Shown: one piece after another, positions 25,810 to 33,045 of the stretch
How the letters are laid out: every line of letters starts with the position of its first letter
Numbering within the stretch: the first letter of the stretch is position 1
From: an uncultured Lachnospiraceae bacterium
Lineage (GTDB): Bacteria; Bacillota; Clostridia; Lachnospirales; Lachnospiraceae
Length of the DNA: 64,000 nt
Reading direction: 5' to 3'
Assembly (NCBI GenBank): GCA_910579465.1
Contig: CAJTUB010000001.1
Span: 310,001 to 374,000 of the forward strand
Program-made: the position numbers and the translations under genes
Notes under the pieces: model-generated
What the model was told of the DNA's origin: nothing
What the model saw: only the letters and a program-made list of their open reading frames with translations
Database searches by the model: none

Positions 25810-26562
25810 ATGGAAGATATTATGAAAGTGAACGATATAATTCAATTTATTTTACAGGCAGATGAAATAGAGTGTGATGGGAGTAGCGGTTCAGATATAG
25901 ATATTCCCATATATGATATATCGCCGGAGGAATTTCTGGATTTTGCGGAAAATGCAATTTCATCCGGGACAAAAGAAGGAATTGTAAATGCTGTTTCAAA
26001 TTTAAAACGGGCATTAGATTGTGAAATGGATATGTTTTTTGAGTGTATTAATTTGAAAAGAATTTTTGATAAGAAAAATCTGAAGTTTGAAAAGAAAACT
26101 CAATTTTTGGCGAGCATAGGCTTATTTCCTATCCGGACCGTTAATAAATTGAATTTAATGAGAAATAAACTGGAGCATGAATATAAGACGCCAGAAATAT
26201 ATGATTTATATACATATTATGAATTAATATGGAGTGTTGTAAAAATATTGGATTTATATCTTGAATTATTATATATAAATGGTGAAATTTGTTTGGAACT
26301 TTATATTGAAAATAATGAGTATTATTTTACGATGAAGTATGATATAAATGAGTGTGCATTCATATTTGAAATTATGGATTGGACTAAAGGAAAAGAGAGA
26401 GAACAGAAGAGGCTAAATGTAAGTTTGAAAAGCCAAAGTGATATGGATGATTTTGTAAAGGCATTTAATATATATTTATTATCTATACAGTACTTTGATT
26501 ATGGGAATCTTAATTTGTATAGGAAGAAAATAAATAGACTACTGGAATCAGAAATGATATAG
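25810..26562 (+). CDS. Unknown protein with a HEPN-like Rx4H motif
   Basis: A 250-residue protein I cannot assign to a named family. The N-terminal half is helical, with NLKRALDCEMDMFF, and carries Arg118-Asn119-x3-His123 in LMRNKLEHEY. That is the Rx4-6H pattern of HEPN RNases, which occur in toxin-antitoxin and phage-defence systems. The C-terminal half is rich in Tyr, Asn and Ile and looks like a beta-sandwich. Strongly AT-rich codons match the island. The ribosome site is weak; an ATG at 25822 is an alternative start. It lies 75 bases after the RhuM gene. HEPN assignment is inference from one motif and helical context. Confidence 0.6.
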   Translation: MEDIMKVNDIIQFILQADEIECDGSSGSDIDIPIYDISPEEFLDFAENAISSGTKEGIVNAVSNLKRALDCEMDMFFECINLKRIFDKKNLKFEKKTQFLASIGLFPIRTVNKLNLMRNKLEHEYKTPEIYDLYTYYELIWSVVKILDLYLELLYINGEICLELYIENNEYYFTMKYDINECAFIFEIMDWTKGKEREQKRLNVSLKSQSDMDDFVKAFNIYLLSIQYFDYGNLNLYRKKINRLLESEMI

Positions 26563-26978
26563 ATGGCTACAATGGTAATTATGAAAAGACAGGATAAAAC
26601 TTTTCTGTAGTATATTTATCCGGAGTCCCCAAGTCGGATGGTCAGAAAAATAACGAAGCAGTTTTTATAGATATTGCAGATAGAGGAAGCTCGAAAAAGG
26701 TTCATTTTGCAGTGGAATTTCGAATGCAGGAATGAGCCTTTTAACGTGGAAAACGTAACAGAAACTATCTGTTATCCGGGTGCCGTCTTTGTTTGCTATA
26801 GTGTAACCATACTTTTACTGGACAAATGAGGAAACAGTGCGAAGTTTGTAGACTTCAGAACTCAAAGATTCCATTTTGACTTTGATGCCAGATTATGCTA
26901 CCATAGGAAGCAAGAGTGTTAATGTACTGCTTTCAAAAGCAGGAGATATGAACTTTACGGAGGTTGAGAAGCTAGAGA
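26563..26978 (+). other. Degenerate stretch, no intact gene
   Basis: A gap of 416 bases. It holds short coding-like pieces in different frames. One encodes YLSGVPKSDGQKNNEAVFID near 26610. Another encodes ATIGSKSVNVLLSKAGDMNF near 26900 and stays open into the start of the NUDIX gene. Both are cut by stops and frame changes, so this looks like the decayed end of the island. I do not recognise the ancestral gene. Confidence 0.4.
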
Positions 26979-27392
26979 ATGAAGGGCTATAATTTAATTG
27001 TGGTATTTAATGAGGCATCTGACAGGGTTCTGATGTGCCGGAGGAGAAAAGAACCCTATAAAGGATTATTAAATTTTGTCGGTGGAAAGATTGAAAGGAA
27101 TGAAGAGGGTTTTGCTGCGGCATACAGAGAACTTGAGGAAGAAACAACAATAACAAAAGATGATATTATCCTTGCTCATCTGATGGATTTTACATATTAT
27201 CCGGAGGACTGTTATCTGGAGGTTTATGTTGGCAGGCTGAACAGGCAGGTAACGGTTACAGGAGATGAAAATGAATTGTGCTGGGTGGTTCCGGAAGACA
27301 ATTTTTATGATGAATCGCGCTATGCGGGAAAGGGAAACCTCGGGTATATTATGGCGCAGATTGAGAGTGCACGGGATAAGCTTCTGGGATAG
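26979..27392 (+). CDS. NUDIX hydrolase
   Basis: A 137-residue cytoplasmic pyrophosphohydrolase. The NUDIX box is exact: Gly36-x5-Glu42-x7-Arg50-Glu51-Leu52-x-Glu54-Glu55. The family removes pyrophosphate from nucleoside diphosphates linked to another group. This one resembles MutT/ADP-ribose types in length but the substrate cannot be assigned. The ATG overlaps the last bases of the degenerate upstream stretch and has a GAGGTTGAG site at modest distance. Base composition returns toward the chromosomal average here. Confidence 0.88.
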   Translation: MKGYNLIVVFNEASDRVLMCRRRKEPYKGLLNFVGGKIERNEEGFAAAYRELEEETTITKDDIILAHLMDFTYYPEDCYLEVYVGRLNRQVTVTGDENELCWVVPEDNFYDESRYAGKGNLGYIMAQIESARDKLLG

Positions 27393-27440
27393 TCCTGTAT
27401 CAATTTGGTACAAGAGGAGATACCGTTGTGGAATTTGTTA

Positions 27441-27470
27441 TTGACCTTTCCTTAAGACATGAAGTATAAT
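27441..27470 (+). promoter_or_regulatory. Promoter of the FIST/MCP operon
   Basis: TTGACC (27441-27446), 18 bases, TATAAT (27465-27470), 74 bases before the GTG start. Confidence 0.7.
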
Positions 27471-27473
27471 AGG

Positions 27474-27490
27474 AATGAATTACATTCATT
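27474..27490 (+). promoter_or_regulatory. Palindrome at the FIST/MCP transcription start
   Basis: AATGAAT-TAC-ATTCATT, a perfect 7-base inverted repeat starting 3 bases after the -10 box, where a repressor would block initiation. No regulator gene is adjacent. Confidence 0.45.
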
Positions 27491-27544
27491 ACATAAATGA
27501 AGTACATAAAACAAAATTCATAGCAAGGAAGAGAGGATGGCGTT

Positions 27545-28600
27545 GTGAGACAGTTTTTTGGTATGAGTCAGAGCGGAAATCTGCAGGAAGCAGTGCGTGG
27601 CTTGGAGAAGCCGCAGTTGATTATGCTGCTGTCCAATAGTGACCAGTTTGAAGCCCATGTGAAAAAATTGGAGGACCTTTATCCGGGGATTCCGAGTATA
27701 GGGTGCATCGGAATGTGTTATGATACGAAAGTAGTGGAAAAGGGAGTCGGTGTCATAGCATTTTATGACGGAGTAAATGCGGTGGCGAATGTATTGGAAG
27801 AAGTGTCCGTTATGCCGGTAAAGTACATTGAGCGGCTGGAAAAGGACGTGCATGCAATCGATAGTGCCTATGAGGATACTGTGTGCATTGATTTTTGCTC
27901 CGGGAACGACGCCTGTGTGCTGACTACGATTTACAGCGTGTTAAGGAAGCGGAACATTTCCCTGGTCGGTGGAACGGGAGATGCGGGCAAGGTATCCGCG
28001 AACGGGAAGATTTATCAGGATGCGGTCGCCTATGCGTTAGTGAAGAACAGAGGCGGCAGGGTAAAAACCTACAAGGAAAACATATACCATCAGATGGGAA
28101 ATTACCGCTTTATCGCATCTAAGACGGATAAGGCGAACTATATCATGGGGAAGCTGAACGGAATGCCTGCAAGACAGGTTTATCAGGACATTTTACATAT
28201 ATCGGAAAAGGAAATCCAGACACAGACGTTTAAGAATCCGTTTGGAAAAATCAACGGAGACGATACTTGCATTATCTCAATCAAAGAGGTAAGCGGCAGT
28301 GCGTTAACCTGCTTCCGGCAGGTCAATGATTCGGATGTGCTGATTATGCTGGAGCTGGGAGATTACAAGGAAATCGTAAGAGAGACCATACAGACAATCC
28401 GGAGTGAGTTCCCGAGGGTTTCCGCGGTGTTTTCCGTCAACTGCCTGTTCCGGTATCTGTTATTTAGCCAGAATAATTACATGGAAGAGTATCTGCGGGA
28501 GATGAGCGTCCTGAACAGCCATGCCGGTCTGATCGGATACGGGGAACACTATAACAACCGCTTTGTCAACCAGTCGATGACCTGTGTTGTATTCGAGTAA
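27545..28600 (+). CDS. FIST-domain signal protein
   Basis: A 351-residue soluble protein with FIST N-terminal and C-terminal domains, found in sensory proteins and thought to bind small ligands. Features visible: PSIGCIGMCYDT early in the N-domain, SLVGGTGDAGKV and YQDAVAYALVKN at the domain centre, then a C-domain ending with VFSVNCLFRYLLF, LIGYGEHYNN and NQSMTCVVFE. The start is GTG 27545 with AGAGAGG upstream. The next gene, a soluble chemoreceptor, begins 13 bases later behind GGGAGG, so FIST protein and receptor very likely work as a pair, the FIST part sensing and the other signalling. Confidence 0.85.
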   Translation: MRQFFGMSQSGNLQEAVRGLEKPQLIMLLSNSDQFEAHVKKLEDLYPGIPSIGCIGMCYDTKVVEKGVGVIAFYDGVNAVANVLEEVSVMPVKYIERLEKDVHAIDSAYEDTVCIDFCSGNDACVLTTIYSVLRKRNISLVGGTGDAGKVSANGKIYQDAVAYALVKNRGGRVKTYKENIYHQMGNYRFIASKTDKANYIMGKLNGMPARQVYQDILHISEKEIQTQTFKNPFGKINGDDTCIISIKEVSGSALTCFRQVNDSDVLIMLELGDYKEIVRETIQTIRSEFPRVSAVFSVNCLFRYLLFSQNNYMEEYLREMSVLNSHAGLIGYGEHYNNRFVNQSMTCVVFE

Positions 28601-28613
28601 GGGAGGAAAGAGC

Positions 28614-29537
28614 ATGAAATTTTTCAAGAAGTCCCAGCAGAAAGACAAGAGCCTTTATCCGGTACTGTTTGTGACAGAGAGCCTCAGGGATTACCAGCAG
28701 ACGCTTGTGCAGAGTGAAGTGGCATCCCTCCAGGAACTGGGTATGGTGAGAAAGTCCTTCGGAAGTGTATTAGAAGAGTCAGAAAGCTTTAAAGATACGA
28801 TACAGAACTTCGAACAGAGTTTTTCCAATATTAATACCGTATCCGGTCAGTTTGCATCGGTAAAAGACAATATTTCCGAGTCCGTAGTCCAGGTGCAGGG
28901 CGGAATTGAGGAGCTAAAGAACAGCGCCGTTCTCGTGGAATCCTATTTCGATGAGATGAAGAGCACGTTTGCTGCGTTTGAGGTGTCCTTAAAGGAGATT
29001 AAGGGCTGCATGGATAAGATTGTATCCATCGCGGACCAGACCAGTATCCTTTCGCTGAATGCTTCGATTGAAGCTGCAAGGGTAGGAGAGCAGGGAAAGG
29101 GCTTTGCCGTTGTTGCCGGTGAGGTAAAAAGCCTGTCGGAAGAAATCAGAAATCTTGTTGCAGTGGTAGATTCAGGGCTGAATGACGTAGGGGAGACGGC
29201 AGATAAGCTCAGCTCCAGCATCCAGGTTTCCCATCAGGCGCTGGGGAATAGCCTGGCCAGAGTGGATGAGACGTATCAGATGTTTGACAGCATTACGCAG
29301 GCTGCAGAGGGTGCAACATCGGTACAGACAGAGATAGCCCAGGCGATTGCTATTTCAAGGGCGGAGCTTCAGACCGTGTTCAGCTTTTTTGACAGGATAA
29401 AGGTGCGGTATCAGGAGGTCATACAGCACATCAATTCCGTCAGCAAGATGGGAACAACCAAAAGCACTATGTTTGAGGATATTGACAATATGCTGTCCCA
29501 GATTCCGCCTGTCATCCGGGATTATACGGGGAAGTAA
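28614..29537 (+). CDS. Soluble methyl-accepting chemotaxis-type receptor
   Basis: A 307-residue cytoplasmic receptor with no membrane segment. Residues 1-85 form a helical N-terminal part without a recognised sensor domain. The rest is a long coiled coil with the MCP signalling tip NASIEAARVGEQGKGFAVVA and GEVKSLSEEIR. The hairpin is short, as in soluble receptors. It should contact CheA/CheW, encoded outside this window. ATG 28614 has GGGAGG 8 bases upstream. It is cotranscribed with the FIST gene and ends in a terminator. Confidence 0.88.
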   Translation: MKFFKKSQQKDKSLYPVLFVTESLRDYQQTLVQSEVASLQELGMVRKSFGSVLEESESFKDTIQNFEQSFSNINTVSGQFASVKDNISESVVQVQGGIEELKNSAVLVESYFDEMKSTFAAFEVSLKEIKGCMDKIVSIADQTSILSLNASIEAARVGEQGKGFAVVAGEVKSLSEEIRNLVAVVDSGLNDVGETADKLSSSIQVSHQALGNSLARVDETYQMFDSITQAAEGATSVQTEIAQAIAISRAELQTVFSFFDRIKVRYQEVIQHINSVSKMGTTKSTMFEDIDNMLSQIPPVIRDYTGK

Positions 29538-29577
29538 ATCATCTGTAGACAGGGAATGAAACATAGTCTGGAAAGAG

Positions 29578-29618
29578 AAGCAGCCGGCATGCAGTTTTAC
29601 ACATGTCGGTTGCTTTTG
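29578..29618 (+). terminator. Terminator of the FIST/MCP operon
   Basis: AGCAGCCGGCATG (29579-29591) pairs with CATGTCGGTTGCT (29602-29614), allowing G-T pairs, then TTTGTG. Confidence 0.75.
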
Positions 29619-29670
29619 TGAAATACCGTGCCGGCAGCCGGGCGGACAGCAGCAGGAAGGAGCGGGGCAG

Positions 29671-30369
29671 ATGGATTATAAGGTTTCGGTAGTAGATGAC
29701 AGTGCTTCCGACAGGGAGTATATAGCCGCTCTTGTGAGGCGCTGGGCGGCAGAGGCAGGGCATACGGCTGTCGTCTCTGTCTTTCCTTCTGCGGAGGCAT
29801 TTCTCTTTGCCTATGAGGACAGTCCGTTTGACATGCTTCTTCTGGATATTGAAATGGGCGGACTGAACGGGGTTGAGCTTGCAAAGGCTGTCAGACAGAA
29901 GGACGGGACGGTGCAGCTTGTCTTTATTACCGGCTACCCTGACTTTATTGCAGAGGGCTATGAGGTGTCCGCGCTGCATTATCTTATGAAGCCGGTTTCG
30001 TATGAAAAGCTGTATACGGTACTGGATAAGGCGGCTTCCAACCTTGCAAAAGAAGAGAAGCGGCTGTGCGTGGTTTATGACCGTATGACCGATTTTGTAC
30101 CGCTTTCGCAGATTTTTTATCTTGAGGCGCAGAAGCAGTACGTGATGATTTATGCGGCAGGCGGAAGCTACCGGAGGAAGGGCTCCCTTGCGGAGCTGGA
30201 AAGGGAGCTGGATGAATACTTTTTTAAATGCCAGCGTTCGTTCCTTGTAAACCTCCGGTATGTGGTGCGGGTGAAAAGGGACTGCGTGGTATTAAAGGAC
30301 GGGACCGAGGTCCCGATCAGCCGGGGGATGGCGGAGAAAATCGGAAAAGAAATCATACGTTTGTTCTGA
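29671..30369 (+). CDS. LytTR-family response regulator
   Basis: A 232-residue regulator of the AgrA/LytR class. The receiver domain (1-120) has acidic pocket Asp9/Asp10, the phosphorylated Asp59 in LLLDIEMGG, and Lys in YLMKPVS. The LytTR DNA-binding domain (about 135-232) has IFYLEAQKQYVMIY and FFKCQRSFLVNLRYV. LytTR proteins bind two direct repeats about 21 bp apart; just such a repeat lies downstream at 31041-31073, before the ABC genes. GGAGCGGGG is a modest ribosome site. It is followed 11 bases later by a histidine kinase. Confidence 0.92.
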   Translation: MDYKVSVVDDSASDREYIAALVRRWAAEAGHTAVVSVFPSAEAFLFAYEDSPFDMLLLDIEMGGLNGVELAKAVRQKDGTVQLVFITGYPDFIAEGYEVSALHYLMKPVSYEKLYTVLDKAASNLAKEEKRLCVVYDRMTDFVPLSQIFYLEAQKQYVMIYAAGGSYRRKGSLAELERELDEYFFKCQRSFLVNLRYVVRVKRDCVVLKDGTEVPISRGMAEKIGKEIIRLF

Positions 30370-30380
30370 GAGGTGTAAGG

Positions 30381-31034
30381 ATGTTTCGAAAGTGGATAGA
30401 TAAGCGGATTGAGGCGTATCAGAGCGACCTTATCCGGAAATACTGTGATGAGGTGGAGTCGATGTATAAGAAAATGCGCGGCTGGCGGCATGACTACCAT
30501 AACCATATCCAGGCGCTGCAGGCAAGTATGGCGCTTGGGAACTATGAGGAGGTAAATGCCTATCTCAGACAGCTCAACGACGACCTGACGACGGTGGATG
30601 TCACGATAAAGACCGGCAGGGTGATGGTAGACGCGCTTTTAAATGCGAAAATGAACATAGCGGCACAAAACGGGATTCCGGTCAATGCAAAGCTTGGCAT
30701 ACCGGACGGCACGCCGGTCAGCGATGTGGATATGTGCGTAATCATCGGAAATCTTTTGGACAATGCCATAGAAGAGAGTAAAAGGCTTCCGGAGGAGAGC
30801 CGGTTTATCCGGATTTATGCCGGACAGAAAAATACACAGTTCTATCTGGTCTTTACCAATGCCGCCGGAAAGAAGAGGAAAAAGCGGGAAAACCTCTTTT
30901 TGTCCAGTAAGGGACCGGAACACGGCTTCGGGCTTTCGCGCGTCGGAAGCATCGTAAAAAAATACGGAGGCCTCTTTTCCGCAGACAGCGAGGACGGCGG
31001 CTTCACGGCGGAAATCCTGATACCTCTTTTATAA
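30381..31034 (+). CDS. Soluble GHKL-type sensor histidine kinase
   Basis: A 217-residue kinase partner of the preceding regulator. The phosphoacceptor box RGWRHDYHNH (His37) lies near the N-terminus. The ATPase part follows with the N box IIGNLLDNAIEES and the G box HGFGLSRVGSIVKKYGG. Kinases of this class (AgrC, ComD) normally carry six or so membrane segments in front. Here they are completely absent, and upstream sequence offers no alternative start, so any signal must come from inside the cell or through a partner such as the ABC proteins. It ends 3 bases before a terminator stem. Confidence 0.88.
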   Translation: MFRKWIDKRIEAYQSDLIRKYCDEVESMYKKMRGWRHDYHNHIQALQASMALGNYEEVNAYLRQLNDDLTTVDVTIKTGRVMVDALLNAKMNIAAQNGIPVNAKLGIPDGTPVSDVDMCVIIGNLLDNAIEESKRLPEESRFIRIYAGQKNTQFYLVFTNAAGKKRKKRENLFLSSKGPEHGFGLSRVGSIVKKYGGLFSADSEDGGFTAEILIPLL

Positions 31035-31037
31035 CCC

Positions 31038-31090
31038 CTGCATTTCGTTCACCGAAAAGAACATTTGGTACACGAAATGCAGATTTTTTT
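31038..31090 (+). terminator. Terminator after the kinase gene, overlapping the LytTR repeat
   Basis: CTGCATTTCGT (31038-31048) pairs perfectly with ACGAAATGCAG (31072-31082), followed by ATTTTTTT. The large loop contains most of the direct repeat described separately. Confidence 0.75.
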
Positions 31091-31108
31091 GTCACAAAAT
31101 GCTATGAT
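31041..31108 (+). promoter_or_regulatory. LytTR-type direct repeat and activator-dependent promoter
   Basis: CATTTCGTTCAC (31041-31052) and CATTTGGTACAC (31062-31073) match at 10 of 12 positions with a period of exactly 21 bases, the geometry of LytTR sites. The -10 box TATGAT is at 31103-31108. The matching -35 position (31080-31085, CAGATT) is far from consensus, as in promoters that need an activator. The repeat ends 6 bases before that position. The ABC operon follows. Confidence 0.7.
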
Positions 31109-31191
31109 GCAGGAAAGGAAGGGGTTTTGTGGCAGGGCTGCAAGGCTCTTTCCGGAAAAAAGCCGGGAAACGGCAGAAAGAAGGAGGAACT

Positions 31192-33045
31192 ATGGCAGGA
31201 AAGAAAAAAAAGAAAGAACCAAAGCGCAAGCCGAAGTACGGTCTGTTTGCCAGTGTGGGCTATATCTACCGGCTGCTTTGGAATACGGAGCGGGGTCTTG
31301 TATTTACCGGGATTGTGCTTGTGCCGTTATCGGTGATTTTAGCGGCGATTTCCCTTTATACGCCGTCGGTGATTCTCCGCGCATTAGAGACGGCGGACCG
31401 GTTTTCGTTTATCGCGCTGACGATTCTGGGGCTTTTGCTTGCAGGACTGCTGTTCAACCTTTGCAACAACGTGATTCAGGTAAAGGTTGGCAACGCGGAG
31501 CATATGGTACTGATGCAGATGCTTTATATGTATCAGAAAAAGAGAAGGGAGAGGGACTGGTACCTTGACTATGACCCGGAAATCCGGAAGATGAACGATA
31601 GGGGATATGCCGCCGTAACCAATAACCATACGGCAGGTGTACATTTTCCGATGGAGTTTTCCGATATCCTCGGGATGCTGTTGAAGTTTATTTTGTTCGG
31701 TTCGGTCGTATCAATGCTGAATCCGCTGATTCTTCTGCTGCTTGCCGGAGGCTGCGCGGCAAACTATGCCATGAGCGCCTGGGAGCGGAAGAAAAACTGG
31801 AACGACAGGGATATCCGGAATAGAATTGACGGAAAAATAGGGTATACCGCGGTAAATCTCTCGCTTGATAATCGGTATGCAAAGGAAATAAGGCTGTATG
31901 GTATGCGGGACGGTATGCATACGCGTTTTTTGGAGCTGCTTTCTTCGGGAGTCCGTGAAAAGAAAAAGCTTGAGCGGCGTAATTTTCTGGTTGCACTGGT
32001 AGAATTTTTAATTTTTCTTTTGCGGGACGGAATCGCGTATGTGTTTTTGATTTATCAGGCGGCTGCAGGTAAGCTTGACGCCGCTGCCTTTGTGCTTTAT
32101 TTTTCCGCAATTTCGCAGATGTCAGGTCTTATGGGAAATATTCTGTGGAAGGTAAGCCGGGTGTCCGAGGGTGCATTACAGGTATCTGACTTCCGGGAGG
32201 TAATGGAGGTGGAGGGAAGGCTGAACCGCGGGAAGGGAATCCCGGTTCCGGAGGGTCCTTTCTCCATTGAATTCCGGAACGTGTCGTTTACCTATCCGGA
32301 GGGCGAAAAAAAGGTGCTTGACAATATATCATTTAAAATTGAGGCAGGGGAAAAGATTGCGCTGGTCGGCTTAAACGGAGCCGGAAAAACGACGCTTACG
32401 ATGATGATGTGCGGATTGCTTCTGCCGGATGAGGGCGAGGTACTGTTAGACGGGCACACGCTTTATGAATATAACCGGGAGGAGATGTACGGACTGTTCG
32501 GGCTTGTGACGCAGAAATTTTCCCTGTTTCCGTTTTCCATTGCAAAAAACATTGCCTGTACGCCGGAGGATGAGAAAATTGACCGTGCAAGGCTTGCGCG
32601 TTGTATCGAGCTTTCCGGGCTCACGGAGAAAATCGCGTCCCTGCCCCAAGGCGCGGATACGCCGTTAAACCGCGAGTTAAACCGGGACGGGACCGAGCTT
32701 TCGGGCGGCGAAACACAGAAAATGCTTCTGGCAAGGCTCCTTTATAAAAACCCTTCCTGTATTATCCTGGATGAGCCTACGGCGGCGCTTGACCCGATTG
32801 CGGAGGATAAGATTTACCGCAGGTACCATGAAATTGCATCGCATGCAACCTCAGTATTTATCTCGCACAGGCTTGCCTCGACAAGATTCTGCGACAGGAT
32901 CTTTTTGCTGGACGGGGCGAGGTTTGCGGAGTCCGGCACACATGAGGAGCTTATGGCGGCAGGAGGGAAGTACAAGGAACTGTTTGAGGTCCAGAGTAAA
33001 TATTACAAGGAAGGAGGTAAGGACGATGAAACGGAAAAAAGGTGA
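31192..33045 (+). CDS. ABC exporter half-transporter, first of a pair
   Basis: A 617-residue fused membrane/ATPase subunit. A lysine-rich N-terminus and about six membrane segments (residues 25-320) are followed by an ATPase domain with Walker A GLNGAGKTT, signature LSGGETQKM, Walker B CIILDEPTAALD and switch FISHR. There is no peptidase domain. ATG 31192 has AAGGAGG 4 bases upstream; an upstream GTG at 31129 lies in the leader. The next gene overlaps by 20 bases, so the two proteins probably form a heterodimeric exporter. Controlled, by inference, by the LytTR regulator upstream. Substrate unknown; no precursor peptide gene is visible nearby. Confidence 0.88.
   Translation: MAGKKKKKEPKRKPKYGLFASVGYIYRLLWNTERGLVFTGIVLVPLSVILAAISLYTPSVILRALETADRFSFIALTILGLLLAGLLFNLCNNVIQVKVGNAEHMVLMQMLYMYQKKRRERDWYLDYDPEIRKMNDRGYAAVTNNHTAGVHFPMEFSDILGMLLKFILFGSVVSMLNPLILLLLAGGCAANYAMSAWERKKNWNDRDIRNRIDGKIGYTAVNLSLDNRYAKEIRLYGMRDGMHTRFLELLSSGVREKKKLERRNFLVALVEFLIFLLRDGIAYVFLIYQAAAGKLDAAAFVLYFSAISQMSGLMGNILWKVSRVSEGALQVSDFREVMEVEGRLNRGKGIPVPEGPFSIEFRNVSFTYPEGEKKVLDNISFKIEAGEKIALVGLNGAGKTTLTMMMCGLLLPDEGEVLLDGHTLYEYNREEMYGLFGLVTQKFSLFPFSIAKNIACTPEDEKIDRARLARCIELSGLTEKIASLPQGADTPLNRELNRDGTELSGGETQKMLLARLLYKNPSCIILDEPTAALDPIAEDKIYRRYHEIASHATSVFISHRLASTRFCDRIFLLDGARFAESGTHEELMAAGGKYKELFEVQSKYYKEGGKDDETEKR

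Noticed and set aside
27402..27415. Second LytTR-type half site (ATTTGGTACAA)
   Set aside because: Resembles one half of the repeat at 31062 but has no partner 21 bases away, so it is treated as chance.
31065..31568. Possible small peptide gene before the ABC operon
   Set aside because: The frame overlaps the LytTR promoter and then the first ABC gene in another frame, with no ribosome site or leader-peptide character. No other precursor peptide could be found.
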